Shown here piece after piece: positions 1 to 8,255 of a stretch of 9,572 bases of DNA. The notes beneath the pieces were generated by a model. That model was not told the origin of the DNA and did no database searches. It saw only the letters and a program-made list of their open reading frames with translations. A program made the position numbers and the translations under genes. The stretch spans positions 5,348 to 14,919 of the forward strand of contig JAPPNT010000152.1 in NCBI GenBank assembly GCA_028873745.1, read 5' to 3'. Within the stretch, counting starts at the first letter, position 1. Each line of letters begins with the position of its first letter. The stretch comes from Chloroflexota bacterium. Its GTDB lineage: Bacteria; Chloroflexota; Dehalococcoidia; Lucifugimonadales; UBA1127.

Positions 1-833
1 ACGTCTTCTACGCGCTGGTGGCCGTGAGCCTGATCCTGGGCATCCAGCTCGTCATCCCCATCGGCGGGGCGGACATGCCGGTGGTGATCTCGCTGCTGAA
101 CTCCTACTCGGGCGTGGCGGCGGCGGCTGCCGGGTTCGCGCTGGGCAACCTGGCGCTCATCGTCAGCGGCGCGCTGGTGGGTGCGGCGGGCCTCATCCTG
201 ACGAACATCATGACCAAGGCGATGAACCGCTCGCTGGCGAACGTCGTCTTCGGCGCGTTCGGCGCGGCGACGTCGGGCGGGCCGGTGCAGGTGGAGACGC
301 GGACGGCGCGCTCTGTGCAGGCCGAGGACGCCGCCGTCATGCTGGCGTACGCACGCTCGGTCATCTTCGTGCCGGGCTACGGGCTGGCGGTGGCGCAGGC
401 GCAGCACCAGGTGCGGGAGCTGGCGGACCTGCTGGCGGGCAAGGGCGTCCGCATCAAGTACGCCATCCACCCCGTCGCGGGGCGCATGCCGGGGCACATG
501 AACGTGCTGCTGGCCGAGGCGAACGTGCCGTACGACGAGCTGTACGACCTCGACGAGATCAACGACGACTTCCGCAACACCGACGTCGCGGTGGTCATCG
601 GCGCGAACGACGTGACGAACCCGGCGGCGCGCGACCAGCCGGACAGCCCCGTCTACGGCATGCCCATCCTGAACGTGGACATGGCGCAGCACGTGATCGT
701 CCTGAAGCGGAGCATGAGCCCGGGGTTCGCGGGCATCGACAACGACCTGTTCTTCAAGGACAACACGCGGATGCTGTTCGGCGACGCGCGGCGCTCGGTG
801 ACGGCGCTGGTGAGCGAGGTCAAGGGGCTGTAG
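1..833 (+). CDS. pntB: NAD(P) transhydrogenase subunit beta, C-terminal part (5' end cut by window)
   Basis: PntB forms the inner-membrane proton channel (domain II) and the NADP(H)-binding domain III of the transhydrogenase that couples proton entry to hydride transfer from NADH to NADP+. The frame is open from base 3, so the gene starts before the window; the GTG at 18 is internal. About 277 C-terminal residues are present. The first part has hydrophobic membrane segments with the family string GGADMPVVISLLNSYSG, then MTKAMNR. Domain III follows, with PGYGLAVAQAQHQV, AGRMPGHMNVLLAEANVPYD, DEINDDF, GANDVTNPAA, KRSMSPGFAGIDN and the LFGDA end motif, all very close to the E. coli protein as I recall it. 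The stop is at 831-833. No convincing terminator follows; the next gene begins 107 bp on behind its own promoter, so transhydrogenase and suf are probably separate units. pntA should lie upstream, outside the window. Confidence 0.97.
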   Translation, partial: VFYALVAVSLILGIQLVIPIGGADMPVVISLLNSYSGVAAAAAGFALGNLALIVSGALVGAAGLILTNIMTKAMNRSLANVVFGAFGAATSGGPVQVETRTARSVQAEDAAVMLAYARSVIFVPGYGLAVAQAQHQVRELADLLAGKGVRIKYAIHPVAGRMPGHMNVLLAEANVPYDELYDLDEINDDFRNTDVAVVIGANDVTNPAARDQPDSPVYGMPILNVDMAQHVIVLKRSMSPGFAGIDNDLFFKDNTRMLFGDARRSVTALVSEVKGL

Positions 834-855
834 TCGCCCCGGCACCGCGCCAACG

Positions 856-885
856 TTGACACCCCTTGCGGGGCCGACTTACACT
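856..885 (+). promoter_or_regulatory. Sigma70-like promoter of the suf operon
   Basis: A perfect -35 hexamer TTGACA (856-861) is followed after 18 bp by TACACT (880-885), which matches TATAAT at four of six positions. A transcript would start near 891-893, leaving a leader of about 50 nt that carries the dyad operator at 894-918 and a GAGAGG ribosome site at 927-932, 8 nt before the sufB ATG. The spacer contains a small CCCC/GGGG inverted repeat (862-873). The site is called from sequence match and position only. Confidence 0.7.
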
Positions 886-893
886 AGCTGTAG

Positions 894-918
894 ATTCTTG
901 ACCAATTTGGTCTACTAC
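894..918. promoter_or_regulatory. Candidate IscR type 1-like (Rrf2) operator of the suf operon
   Basis: The core is a perfect inverted repeat, GACCAA (900-905) and TTGGTC (907-912) around a single T. Aligned with the E. coli IscR type 1 consensus as I remember it (half-site ATASYYGACTR, then WWWYAGTCRRSTAT), 20 of 25 positions agree, including GAC and GTC at the correct 10-bp distance and the outer CTT/CTA elements. Two of the five differences, T to C and A to G next to the core triplets, are symmetric and keep the dyad, as expected for a lineage variant of the same site. It lies just downstream of the -10, at about +1 to +25, where a bound dimer would block transcription. An Rrf2-family gene closes the same operon. 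The function is inferred. Confidence 0.6.
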
Positions 919-940
919 TGCCGTTTGAGAGGTCCCGCCT

Positions 941-2383
<1,443 letters not shown>

Positions 2384-2397
2384 CGGGCACTATCCGC

Positions 2398-2427
2398 TCG
2401 CCCTTCGATTTTCCTCAGGGCGAACGG
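2398..2427. repeat. Dispersed palindromic repeat, copy 1 (sufB-sufC gap)
   Basis: The copy has the form CCCTTCGA, a variable middle, then CTCAGGGCGAACGG (2401-2427). Including two or three 5' bases it folds as a perfect 7-bp stem, TCGCCCT (2398-2404) with AGGGCGA (2417-2423), around a 12-nt loop. It lies in the sufB-sufC intercistronic mRNA. No T-run follows, so it is not a classical terminator. It is the most divergent of the three copies in the window. Confidence 0.8.
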
Positions 2428-2435
2428 GGGTAGAG

Positions 2436-2462
2436 GCCCTTCGACAAGCTCAGGGCGAACGG
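2436..2462. repeat. Dispersed palindromic repeat, copy 2 (sufB-sufC gap)
   Basis: This is a direct-orientation second copy 36 bp downstream of copy 1: CCCTTCGACAAG then CTCAGGGCGAACGG (2437-2462). It differs at one of 26 positions from copy 3 near the right end of the window. It can form a GCCCT (2436-2440)/AGGGC (2452-2456) stem with an 11-nt loop. It lies 38 bp before the sufC start. From memory, similar TTCGACA/CTCAGGGCGAA palindromes are scattered in many bacterial genomes as extragenic elements; I could not verify this here. Confidence 0.85.
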
Positions 2463-2500
2463 CCGCCTGACCATTACCACAATACGATTGGCAGAGTGAC

Positions 2501-3259
<759 letters not shown>

Positions 3260-3267
3260 GCGGGAGC

Positions 3268-4608
3268 ATGACGCAGAAGACCGCAACCCGCGAGCGACGG
3301 TACGTGGAGGCGTGGAACGACGCCATCGCGTCGGCGCCGGACGTGTCGGCGGAGCTGCGCGCGCTGCGGGAGTCGGCCATCGCGAAGTTCGAGGAGGTGG
3401 GCTTCCCGACGGCGCGGCGGGGCAACGAGGCGTGGAAGTACACCGACGTCGCGCCCATCGCGAGCGCCGACTTCGACGATCTCGTGCCGCCGCTGCCGGT
3501 GCGCGTGGCGACGGAGGCGTTGGACCAGCACATCATGGGCGGCTCCGTCTGGAACCGCATGGTCTTTGTGGACGGGCACTGGGTGCCGTCGCTCACGTCG
3601 CTGCCGTCGCTGCCGCCGCAGGTGACGGTGACGAGCCTGGCCCGGGCGATGTCGCTCCACCCGCACCTGGTGCGCGATCTCGGCCACTACCAGTCCTACG
3701 ACGAGAGCGGCTTCACGGCGCTGAACACAGCCTTCCTGCGGGACGGCGCCGTGCTCATCGTGCCACATGACACGGTCGTCGAGGAGCCCATCCACTTCAT
3801 CTACCTGTCGTCGTCCGAGGGGCGGTCCTCCGTGACGCAGCCGCGAACGCTGGTATCGATGGGGCGGAACTCGAAGGCAGCGGTCATCGAGAGCTACGGC
3901 GCGCTGACGGACTCTGCGTCGCTCACCAACGCCGTGTCCGAGTTTGTCCTGGACGAGGGGGCCCATCTCGACGCGTGGCGGCTGCAGCAGCACTCGGCGG
4001 AGGCGTACCACGTCGGGTCGGCGCAGGTGCGGCTCGGGAGGAACAGCCGATTCACGTCGGGCGCCTTCGACTTCGGCGGCGCCATCGCGCGGCACACGCT
4101 GAGCGTCGCGCTGGAGGGCGAGGGGAGCGAGTGTACGCTCTACGGCCTCTACATGACCAACGGCGGCCAGCACGTCGACAACCAGGTGCTGGTCGAGCAT
4201 GTGGCGCCGCACACCACCAGCGAGCAGATCTACAAGGGCGTGCTCAACGGGAAGTCCCGCGGGGTCTTCCACGGCAGCATCACCGTGCAGCAGGCGGCGC
4301 AGAAGACCAACGCCAAGCAGACGGACAGGAACCTCCTGCTGTCGGACGAGGCGGAGGTGGACACCAAGCCCGCGCTGTGGATCTACGCGGACGACGTCCG
4401 CTGCGGGCACGGCGCGGCCTGCGGCAAGCTGGACGACTCGGCGCTCTTCTACCTGCAGAGCCGGGGCATCGACGAGGCGTCGGCGAAGCGCATGCTGGTG
4501 CACGGCTTCGCGAACGAGGTGCTGGACCACGTTGGGCTGACGCCGCTGCGCGTGCACCTGGAGCAGCTCATCACCGCGACACTTCGGTCATCGGAGAGGC
4601 ACGCATGA
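3268..4608 (+). CDS. sufD: Fe-S cluster assembly protein SufD
   Basis: SufD is the SufB paralogue that completes the SufBC2D scaffold and contributes to iron entry. The gene encodes 446 residues (family about 420-450). Its reading frame is open far upstream across sufC in another frame, but ATG 3268 is the sensible start: it follows the sufC stop by 8 bp, AGGCGGGAG lies just before it, and the protein then begins MTQKTATRERRYVEAWNDA like SufD proteins. The N-terminal helical region has the GNEAWKYTDV motif (SufD type GxEEWKYTN). The C-terminal beta-helix has HTTSEQIYKGVLNGKSRGVF, QTDRNLLLSDEAEVDTKP and IYADDVRCGHGAACGKLDD. His381 in CGHGA corresponds to E. coli SufD His360, the proposed cluster or iron ligand facing SufB. 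Its last 4 nt overlap the sufS start. Confidence 0.97.
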   Translation: MTQKTATRERRYVEAWNDAIASAPDVSAELRALRESAIAKFEEVGFPTARRGNEAWKYTDVAPIASADFDDLVPPLPVRVATEALDQHIMGGSVWNRMVFVDGHWVPSLTSLPSLPPQVTVTSLARAMSLHPHLVRDLGHYQSYDESGFTALNTAFLRDGAVLIVPHDTVVEEPIHFIYLSSSEGRSSVTQPRTLVSMGRNSKAAVIESYGALTDSASLTNAVSEFVLDEGAHLDAWRLQQHSAEAYHVGSAQVRLGRNSRFTSGAFDFGGAIARHTLSVALEGEGSECTLYGLYMTNGGQHVDNQVLVEHVAPHTTSEQIYKGVLNGKSRGVFHGSITVQQAAQKTNAKQTDRNLLLSDEAEVDTKPALWIYADDVRCGHGAACGKLDDSALFYLQSRGIDEASAKRMLVHGFANEVLDHVGLTPLRVHLEQLITATLRSSERHA

Positions 4609-5834
4609 CCCCGCAGCCGTTCGACGTAGAGGCCGTCCGCAGGGACTTCCCCATCCTGAGCAGGGAAGTCGCCGGGAAGCCGCTCGTGTACCTCGACAGC
4701 GCGGCGACGAGCCAGAAGCCGCAAGTGGTCATCGACGCGCTGGCGGCCTACTACAGCGGCATCAACGCCAACGTGCACCGGGGCGTGCACACGCTGAGCC
4801 AGGAGGCCACCGAGGCGTACGAGGGCGCTCGCGCGAAGGTGCGCGCGTTCATCAACGCCGCCGAAGACGCGGAAATCGTGTTCACGCGGGGGACGACGGA
4901 GGGCATCAACCTGGTGGCGCACTCGCTGGGGACGCAGCGCGTCGTCGAGGGCAGCGAGGTCATCATCTCCAACATGGAGCACCACTCGAACGTGGTGCCG
5001 TGGCAAATACTCTGCGAGGAGCGCGGCGCGCGGCTTCGCGTGGTGCCGATCAACGACGACGGCGAGCTGCTGATGGACGAGTACGAGGCGATGCTGGGGC
5101 CGAAGACGGCGCTGGTGTCCATCGTGCACATGAGCAACGCCCTTGGCACCATCAACTCGGCGAAGGACATCGTCGCGCTGGCGCACGCGCACGGCGTGCC
5201 GGTGCTGCTGGACGGCGCACAGGCCATTCCGCACCTGCCCGTCGACGTTGGGGAGCTGGACTGCGACTTCTACGCCTTCTCCGGCCACAAGCTCTTCGGG
5301 CCGACGGGCATCGGCGTGCTCTATGGCAAGCGTGAGTGGCTGGAACAGATGCCCCCGTACCAGGGCGGCGGCGACATGATCAAGTCGGTCACGTTTGAGC
5401 GGACCATCTACAACGACCTGCCGTACAAGTTCGAGGCGGGGACGCCGCACATCGCGGGCGTCGTCGGGCTCGGCGCAGCCATCGACTACGTGAACGGCAT
5501 CGGGCTGGAGCGGGCGGCCGCGTACGAGCACGAGTTGCTGGAGTACGGGACGGAGCAGCTGCAGGCCATCGGCGGGCTGCGGCTCATCGGGACGGCGCGG
5601 CACAAGGCGAGCGTGCTGTCTTTCGTGCTGGACGGCATCCACCCGCACGACATCGGCACGATCCTCGACACGCAGGGCATCGCGATCCGTACGGGGCACC
5701 ACTGCACGCAGCCGCTGATGCAGCGGTTCCAGATCCCGGCCACGGCCCGGGCGTCGCTCGCGTTCTACAACACGAAATCGGAGATCGATGCGCTGGTGGA
5801 GGGCATCCACAAGACGTTTGAGGTGTTCAGCTAG
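4605..5834 (+). CDS. sufS: Type II cysteine desulfurase SufS
   Basis: SufS is a PLP enzyme that removes sulfur from L-cysteine, giving alanine and an enzyme persulfide that is passed to SufU. The 409 residues match the family (about 406). Visible features: LVYLDSAATSQKP near the N-terminus, NANVHRGVHTLS, SNMEHHSNVVPW, the LDGAQ motif with Asp203 and Gln206 contacting the PLP ring, the Schiff-base Lys229 in FSGHKLFGPTG, and RTGHHCTQPLM with the persulfide-forming Cys367. The short active-site loop and the RxGHHC motif place it in group II (SufS) rather than IscS/NifS. ATG 4605 overlaps the sufD stop as ATGA, and GGAGAGG (4593-4599) gives a strong ribosome site 5 nt upstream. Adjacent sufU predicts SufU as its partner; no sufE is seen. 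Confidence 0.98.
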   Translation: MTPQPFDVEAVRRDFPILSREVAGKPLVYLDSAATSQKPQVVIDALAAYYSGINANVHRGVHTLSQEATEAYEGARAKVRAFINAAEDAEIVFTRGTTEGINLVAHSLGTQRVVEGSEVIISNMEHHSNVVPWQILCEERGARLRVVPINDDGELLMDEYEAMLGPKTALVSIVHMSNALGTINSAKDIVALAHAHGVPVLLDGAQAIPHLPVDVGELDCDFYAFSGHKLFGPTGIGVLYGKREWLEQMPPYQGGGDMIKSVTFERTIYNDLPYKFEAGTPHIAGVVGLGAAIDYVNGIGLERAAAYEHELLEYGTEQLQAIGGLRLIGTARHKASVLSFVLDGIHPHDIGTILDTQGIAIRTGHHCTQPLMQRFQIPATARASLAFYNTKSEIDALVEGIHKTFEVFS

Positions 5835-6289
5835 TGAGCGACCTTGTCGAGCTGTACCAGGAGCTGGTGCTGGACCACAACAACCGGCCGCGCAACAAGC
5901 GGGCGATGGAGGACGCCAGCAGCACCGCCGACGGGTACAACCCGCTGTGCGGCGACCAGGTGTCCGTCTTCCTGAAGGTGGAGGACGGCGTCATTGCGGA
6001 CGTGTCCTTCCAAGGCGTAGGGTGCGCCATCTCGCAGTCGTCGGCGTCGATGATGACGCAGAACGTCAAGGGCAAGACGGTCGAGGAGGCGGAGGCGCTG
6101 TTCGAGGTGTTTCACGGCATGGTAACCCGCGACCCGGGCGCGGAGGTCGACTCCGAGAGCCTCGGCGAGCTGGAGGCGCTGGCGGGCGTGTGCGCCTTCC
6201 CCAACCGCATCAAGTGCGCCAGCCTGGCGTGGCACACCATGGCGGCGTCGCTGAACGGCAAGCAGCAAGAGCAGGTAACGACGGAGTAG
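5834..6289 (+). CDS. sufU: SufU-type sulfur acceptor / zinc-dependent sulfurtransferase
   Basis: SufU accepts the SufS persulfide through a zinc-ligand exchange mechanism (established for Bacillus subtilis SufU) and delivers sulfur to SufBCD. The 151 residues carry the expected ligands: Cys39 and Asp41 in NPLCGDQ, Cys64 in GVGCAISQSSASMM, and Cys128 in NRIKCASLAW, matching B. subtilis Cys41, Asp43, Cys66 and Cys128. It has the SufU-specific insertion before the last cysteine (about 97-120) and lacks the LPPVK chaperone motif of IscU, so it is SufU rather than the IscU scaffold. The start is a GTG at 5834 whose G is the last base of the sufS TAG stop, a 1-nt overlap pointing to translational coupling. 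The protein begins MSDLVELYQELVLDH, like the family. Confidence 0.96.
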   Translation: MSDLVELYQELVLDHNNRPRNKRAMEDASSTADGYNPLCGDQVSVFLKVEDGVIADVSFQGVGCAISQSSASMMTQNVKGKTVEEAEALFEVFHGMVTRDPGAEVDSESLGELEALAGVCAFPNRIKCASLAWHTMAASLNGKQQEQVTTE

Positions 6290-6313
6290 CAGGGCCCGGC
6301 GGTGCGCCGGGGC

Positions 6314-6320
6314 AAGGAGG
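6314..6320 (+). promoter_or_regulatory. Ribosome binding site fixing the rrf2 start
   Basis: AAGGAGG sits 5 nt before ATG 6326. It supports that start over the in-frame GTG at 6302, which would add MRRGKEGA, unlike the N-termini of Rrf2 proteins. Confidence 0.85.
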
Positions 6321-6325
6321 GTGCT

Positions 6326-6775
6326 ATGCACATACCGGTGAAGGTCGACTACGCGGTCAGGGCCCTCGTCGCGCTTGCCCAGCACCAGGGCCGGGGGCCG
6401 GTGCATGCCACCGAGGTCGCCCGGACGATGGCGATGCCAGAGCCCTACCTGAACCACATCCTGCACACCCTCAGCAAGCACGGCTTCACCACGACGCTGC
6501 GCGGTCCCCTGGGCGGGCACATGCTGGCGAAGGAGCCGGCCGACATCAATCTCGCTATGGTCATGTCGGCGTTCGACGAGTCCAACGCGCTGGTGAGCTG
6601 CCTCGACGACGAGAACGCCTGCACGCTCTCCGACTGCTGCGCGCAGCGGAACGTGTGGCAGTGTGTGGAAGACGCAATCAACGAGATTCTCGAGCGGACG
6701 AGCATCGCGGACCTGGTCGTGCCCGTGCGTCCGGCGTTCGTGGACGCGCCCAAGCGGGCGGTGCGGCAGGCGTAG
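6326..6775 (+). CDS. Rrf2/IscR-family Fe-S-sensing transcriptional regulator
   Basis: This is a 149-residue winged-helix DNA-binding protein of the Rrf2 family (IscR, SufR, NsrR, RsrR), probably the repressor of this suf operon. The N-terminus MHIPVKVDYAVRALVALAQH is typical. The helix-turn-helix spans about 27-52 (ATEVARTMAMPEPYLNHILHTL), followed by the wing RGPLGGHMLAKEP (59-71). The cluster region has Cys92, Cys99, Cys104, Cys105 and also Cys113. E. coli IscR uses Cys92, Cys98, Cys104 and His107; no histidine lies at the equivalent place here, so a different fourth ligand is likely. Position 43, Glu in IscR and important for choosing between site types, is Asn here. The gene starts 36 bp after sufU with a strong ribosome site and no visible promoter, so it is probably the last gene of the operon. 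I cannot tell whether to name it IscR, SufR or otherwise. Confidence 0.93.
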   Translation: MHIPVKVDYAVRALVALAQHQGRGPVHATEVARTMAMPEPYLNHILHTLSKHGFTTTLRGPLGGHMLAKEPADINLAMVMSAFDESNALVSCLDDENACTLSDCCAQRNVWQCVEDAINEILERTSIADLVVPVRPAFVDAPKRAVRQA

Positions 6776-6785
6776 CGGCGAAGGA

Positions 6786-7400
6786 CTAGGGCGACCCCAC
6801 CTCGACGCTGTACGTCTCCGCGATGGCCGGCGCTATCTCGATGCCGGGCCGGCCGGCCCACCTCTGCGACGGTTTGCCCGTCTCCAGCGACCTCAAACGC
6901 GCAAGGGCTGCCCTCTCGTGTTCCCTGCAGACCCACTCGACCCACCCCTCGCCCTGCCCGGGCGCCAGCGCCACCGACGCCTCAAAGGGCAGCAGCTTTG
7001 GCCTCTCCGCGGACCCGCACCACGTGCAGTGGCCGTAGGCGACGTCGATGGGGTAGGCGAACTGGCCTCGGTAGCCGGTCGCGTGCTCGATGACGGTGCC
7101 CCACAACGCAACGCGCCCGACGACGCCCATGGCGTGGGTGACAGTGCTGGGGGCCTCTCGGTAGGCGTAAATGCCGCACTTGTTGTCGTTGCCGGGACAT
7201 GACTCGCACTCGCAGGCGGGCGGACGCATCTCACGGTAGCCGCAGCGGGCCTCCATCGGGCGCAGGGGCAGCCACTCGCCGAGGGCGGGGGCGGCGGCGA
7301 CGCTGTGCAGCGACAGTCCACCAACCGACGACCAGACGCGCCAAGTCCGCCATGCGGTCACGTAGCCGAGCCGCGTCTCTATGGGTGAGGCTTCCGTCAT
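6786..7400 (-). CDS. Uncharacterised cysteine-rich protein, probable zinc binding
   Basis: I do not recognise a named family. The 204-aa protein has two cysteine groups. The first is Cys53, Cys63-x-Cys65-x2-Cys68 and Cys75 within ARCGYREMRPPACECESC and KCGIYAY. The second is Cys125-x2-Cys128 with Cys158-x2-His161 (GHCTWCG and VCREH), an arrangement like a CxxC/CxxH zinc ribbon or treble clef. Between them is VVGRVALWGTVIEHATGYRG, a string I associate from memory with uncharacterised proteins of Actinobacteria and Chloroflexota; this is unverified. No signal peptide or membrane segment is seen. ATG 7400 has a GGAG about 11 nt upstream, rather far. It is the last of the minus-strand genes, 51 bp after the PaREP1-like gene, and its stop is 10 bp from that of the rrf2 gene in convergent orientation. 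Amino-acid order and codon use look like genuine coding. Confidence 0.85.
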   Translation of the reverse strand: MTEASPIETRLGYVTAWRTWRVWSSVGGLSLHSVAAAPALGEWLPLRPMEARCGYREMRPPACECESCPGNDNKCGIYAYREAPSTVTHAMGVVGRVALWGTVIEHATGYRGQFAYPIDVAYGHCTWCGSAERPKLLPFEASVALAPGQGEGWVEWVCREHERAALARLRSLETGKPSQRWAGRPGIEIAPAIAETYSVEVGSP

Positions 7401-7451
7401 GGGAATCGGCGCTCCAAACGCCGCGGACGAACGAGCAACCTAAGGACTGGC

Positions 7452-7799
7452 CTACAACGCGTCCATCTTGTCCACAAACTCGGACACGTTTTCCAAGTAA
7501 GCTCCAACGTCGAAGATGTCTAGGAAGTTGTCGTAGTAGTTGGAGCGCAGCACCCCTGCGCTGGAAAACAGCTGACGTAACCTTTGGTCTTGCGCCTCAT
7601 TAGAGAACCGGCCCACCGCGCTATAGACCGCACGACTGTCCGCGTGTTCCAGTCCGCGAGAGTCTGCCACGGCCTTGACCATCATCAGCGCGGCTTCCCA
7701 GCCGAACCATGAAGCGCGACTGGTAATCCCCTTGGAGTATTCCTCACGGGCCAGCGCCAAGAGTTCTTTGCCCTGCTGTCGAAATGATGGGTGCGCCAC
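7452..7799 (-). CDS. PaREP1/HEPN-like small helical protein
   Basis: The 115-residue all-helical protein resembles PaREP1-type HEPN-superfamily proteins. It shows an N-terminal LLALAREEYSKG helix, a WFGWEAALMMVKAVADSRGLEH helix pair with the following SRAVYSAVGRF, then RLRQLFSSAGVLRSNYYDNFLD (about 73-94) and a C-terminal VSEFVDKM helix. The string corresponding to LHxNFYEN in the family is well preserved. The RxxxxH motif of RNase HEPN toxins is not present (only Arg48-x3-His52), so toxin activity is not indicated. No nucleotidyltransferase partner lies next to it. The start is a GTG at 7799 with GAGGAG 11 nt upstream; no other start exists before the upstream stop. Local GC is about 57% by hand count over 7441-7800, against about 68% in the flanking LLM gene, which suggests more recent acquisition. 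Function unknown. Confidence 0.8.
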   Translation of the reverse strand: MAHPSFRQQGKELLALAREEYSKGITSRASWFGWEAALMMVKAVADSRGLEHADSRAVYSAVGRFSNEAQDQRLRQLFSSAGVLRSNYYDNFLDIFDVGAYLENVSEFVDKMDAL

Positions 7800-7865
7800 A
7801 GGTGAAACGACTCCTCGACAAGGTTCCTCCTCCGCCCATCATCCACTCCAGACTTACAGGATACC

Positions 7866-8000
7866 TTATCTTGCGGGCGCGGGCTCCCTGGTTGGTGTCA
7901 CGGGCGCCGGGGGCGCGGCGGGGGCCGAGCGGCGCTCGGGCACGGGGGTCTGCAGCGGCCAGTACTCGATCTTGCGCTTTGGCTCGCCGATGGCTCCCAT
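7866..8000 (-). CDS. Small Pro/Ala-rich protein, 44 aa
   Basis: A short frame beginning MGAIGEPKRKIEYWPLQ, continuing TPVPERR and ending in a Pro/Ala-rich tail to the TAA at 7866-7868. Support for translation is a strong ribosome site (GAGAGGAG, 8006-8013) 5 nt before the ATG at 8000, and a position 49 bp behind another small gene with an equally strong site. The sequence splits into a basic/aromatic head (about 1-23) and a low-complexity, probably disordered tail rich in proline. There is no signal peptide, membrane segment or cysteine. Longer open frames across this region on both strands lack such signals and look like GC-driven shadows. Function unknown; it may act with the LLM enzyme and the 66-aa protein encoded just upstream. 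Confidence 0.62.
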   Translation of the reverse strand: MGAIGEPKRKIEYWPLQTPVPERRSAPAAPPAPVTPTREPAPAR

Positions 8001-8005
8001 GGTGG

Positions 8006-8013
8006 CTCCTCTC
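8006..8013 (-). promoter_or_regulatory. Ribosome binding site of the 44-aa gene
   Basis: GAGAGGAG on the minus strand, 5 nt before the ATG at 8000. It is the main evidence that the 44-aa frame is translated. Confidence 0.7.
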
Positions 8014-8049
8014 GCGCCGCGCGGGCGGCTGGCGCATGCGGCACATGCG

Positions 8050-8250
8050 CTAGAGCATGACGAAGAACAGCACGGCCAGGGCGATGCCGACCAGGACCGC
8101 GCCGATGATTGCAATTTCCAGGATGTTGAGCGTGTGAAGGTGGCTGCCGAGGCCCCTGTGCCGGTGGCCGGGCGACGTCTGCATGTTGCGCTCGACCTCG
8201 TTGCGGTTGAACGGGTCGTGTTGCGGGAGATGCGGGGCGCCAAACTCCAT
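8050..8250 (-). CDS. Small tail-anchored membrane protein, 66 aa
   Basis: The 66-residue protein starts MEFGAPHLPQHDPFNRNEVE. It has a polar, His-rich N-terminal half (HRHRGLGSHLH at about 30-39) and one C-terminal hydrophobic helix (about 42-66, LNILEIAIIGAVLVGIALAV and on to the end), so it is predicted as a single-pass membrane protein with its N-terminal part outside the membrane. The frame can be extended upstream to 8340, but ATG 8250 is preferred: GGGAGGGAGG lies 5 nt before it, and the extension would overlap the end of the LLM gene with Arg/Ser/Ala-rich shadow-like sequence. It starts 19 bp after the LLM stop, so the two are probably cotranscribed. No family recognised. A 7-bp inverted repeat (8032-8038/8044-8050) touches its stop codon. 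Confidence 0.72.
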   Translation of the reverse strand: MEFGAPHLPQHDPFNRNEVERNMQTSPGHRHRGLGSHLHTLNILEIAIIGAVLVGIALAVLFFVML

Positions 8251-8255
8251 GTCGG

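Noticed and set aside
862..873. CCCC-TTGC-GGGG inverted repeat as a pntB terminator
   Set aside because: Only 4 bp of stem, no T-run, and it lies within the spacer of the suf promoter.
6302..6325. GTG 6302 as the start of the Rrf2 regulator
   Set aside because: The strong AAGGAGG ribosome site and the family N-terminus both point to ATG 6326.
6846..6859. 14-bp GGCC-type perfect palindrome
   Set aside because: It lies inside the coding region of the 204-aa gene and consists only of G and C, so it is likely chance at this base composition.
7858..7863. Minus-strand TATCCT before the PaREP1-like gene, like the -10 of the LLM promoter
   Set aside because: No acceptable -35 at 16-18 bp, so it is not called as a promoter.
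8032..8050. 7-bp inverted repeat GCGCATG/CATGCGC with a 5-nt loop at the end of the 66-aa gene
   Set aside because: Short, no T-run on the minus strand, and another gene follows at 8000; not enough to call a terminator.
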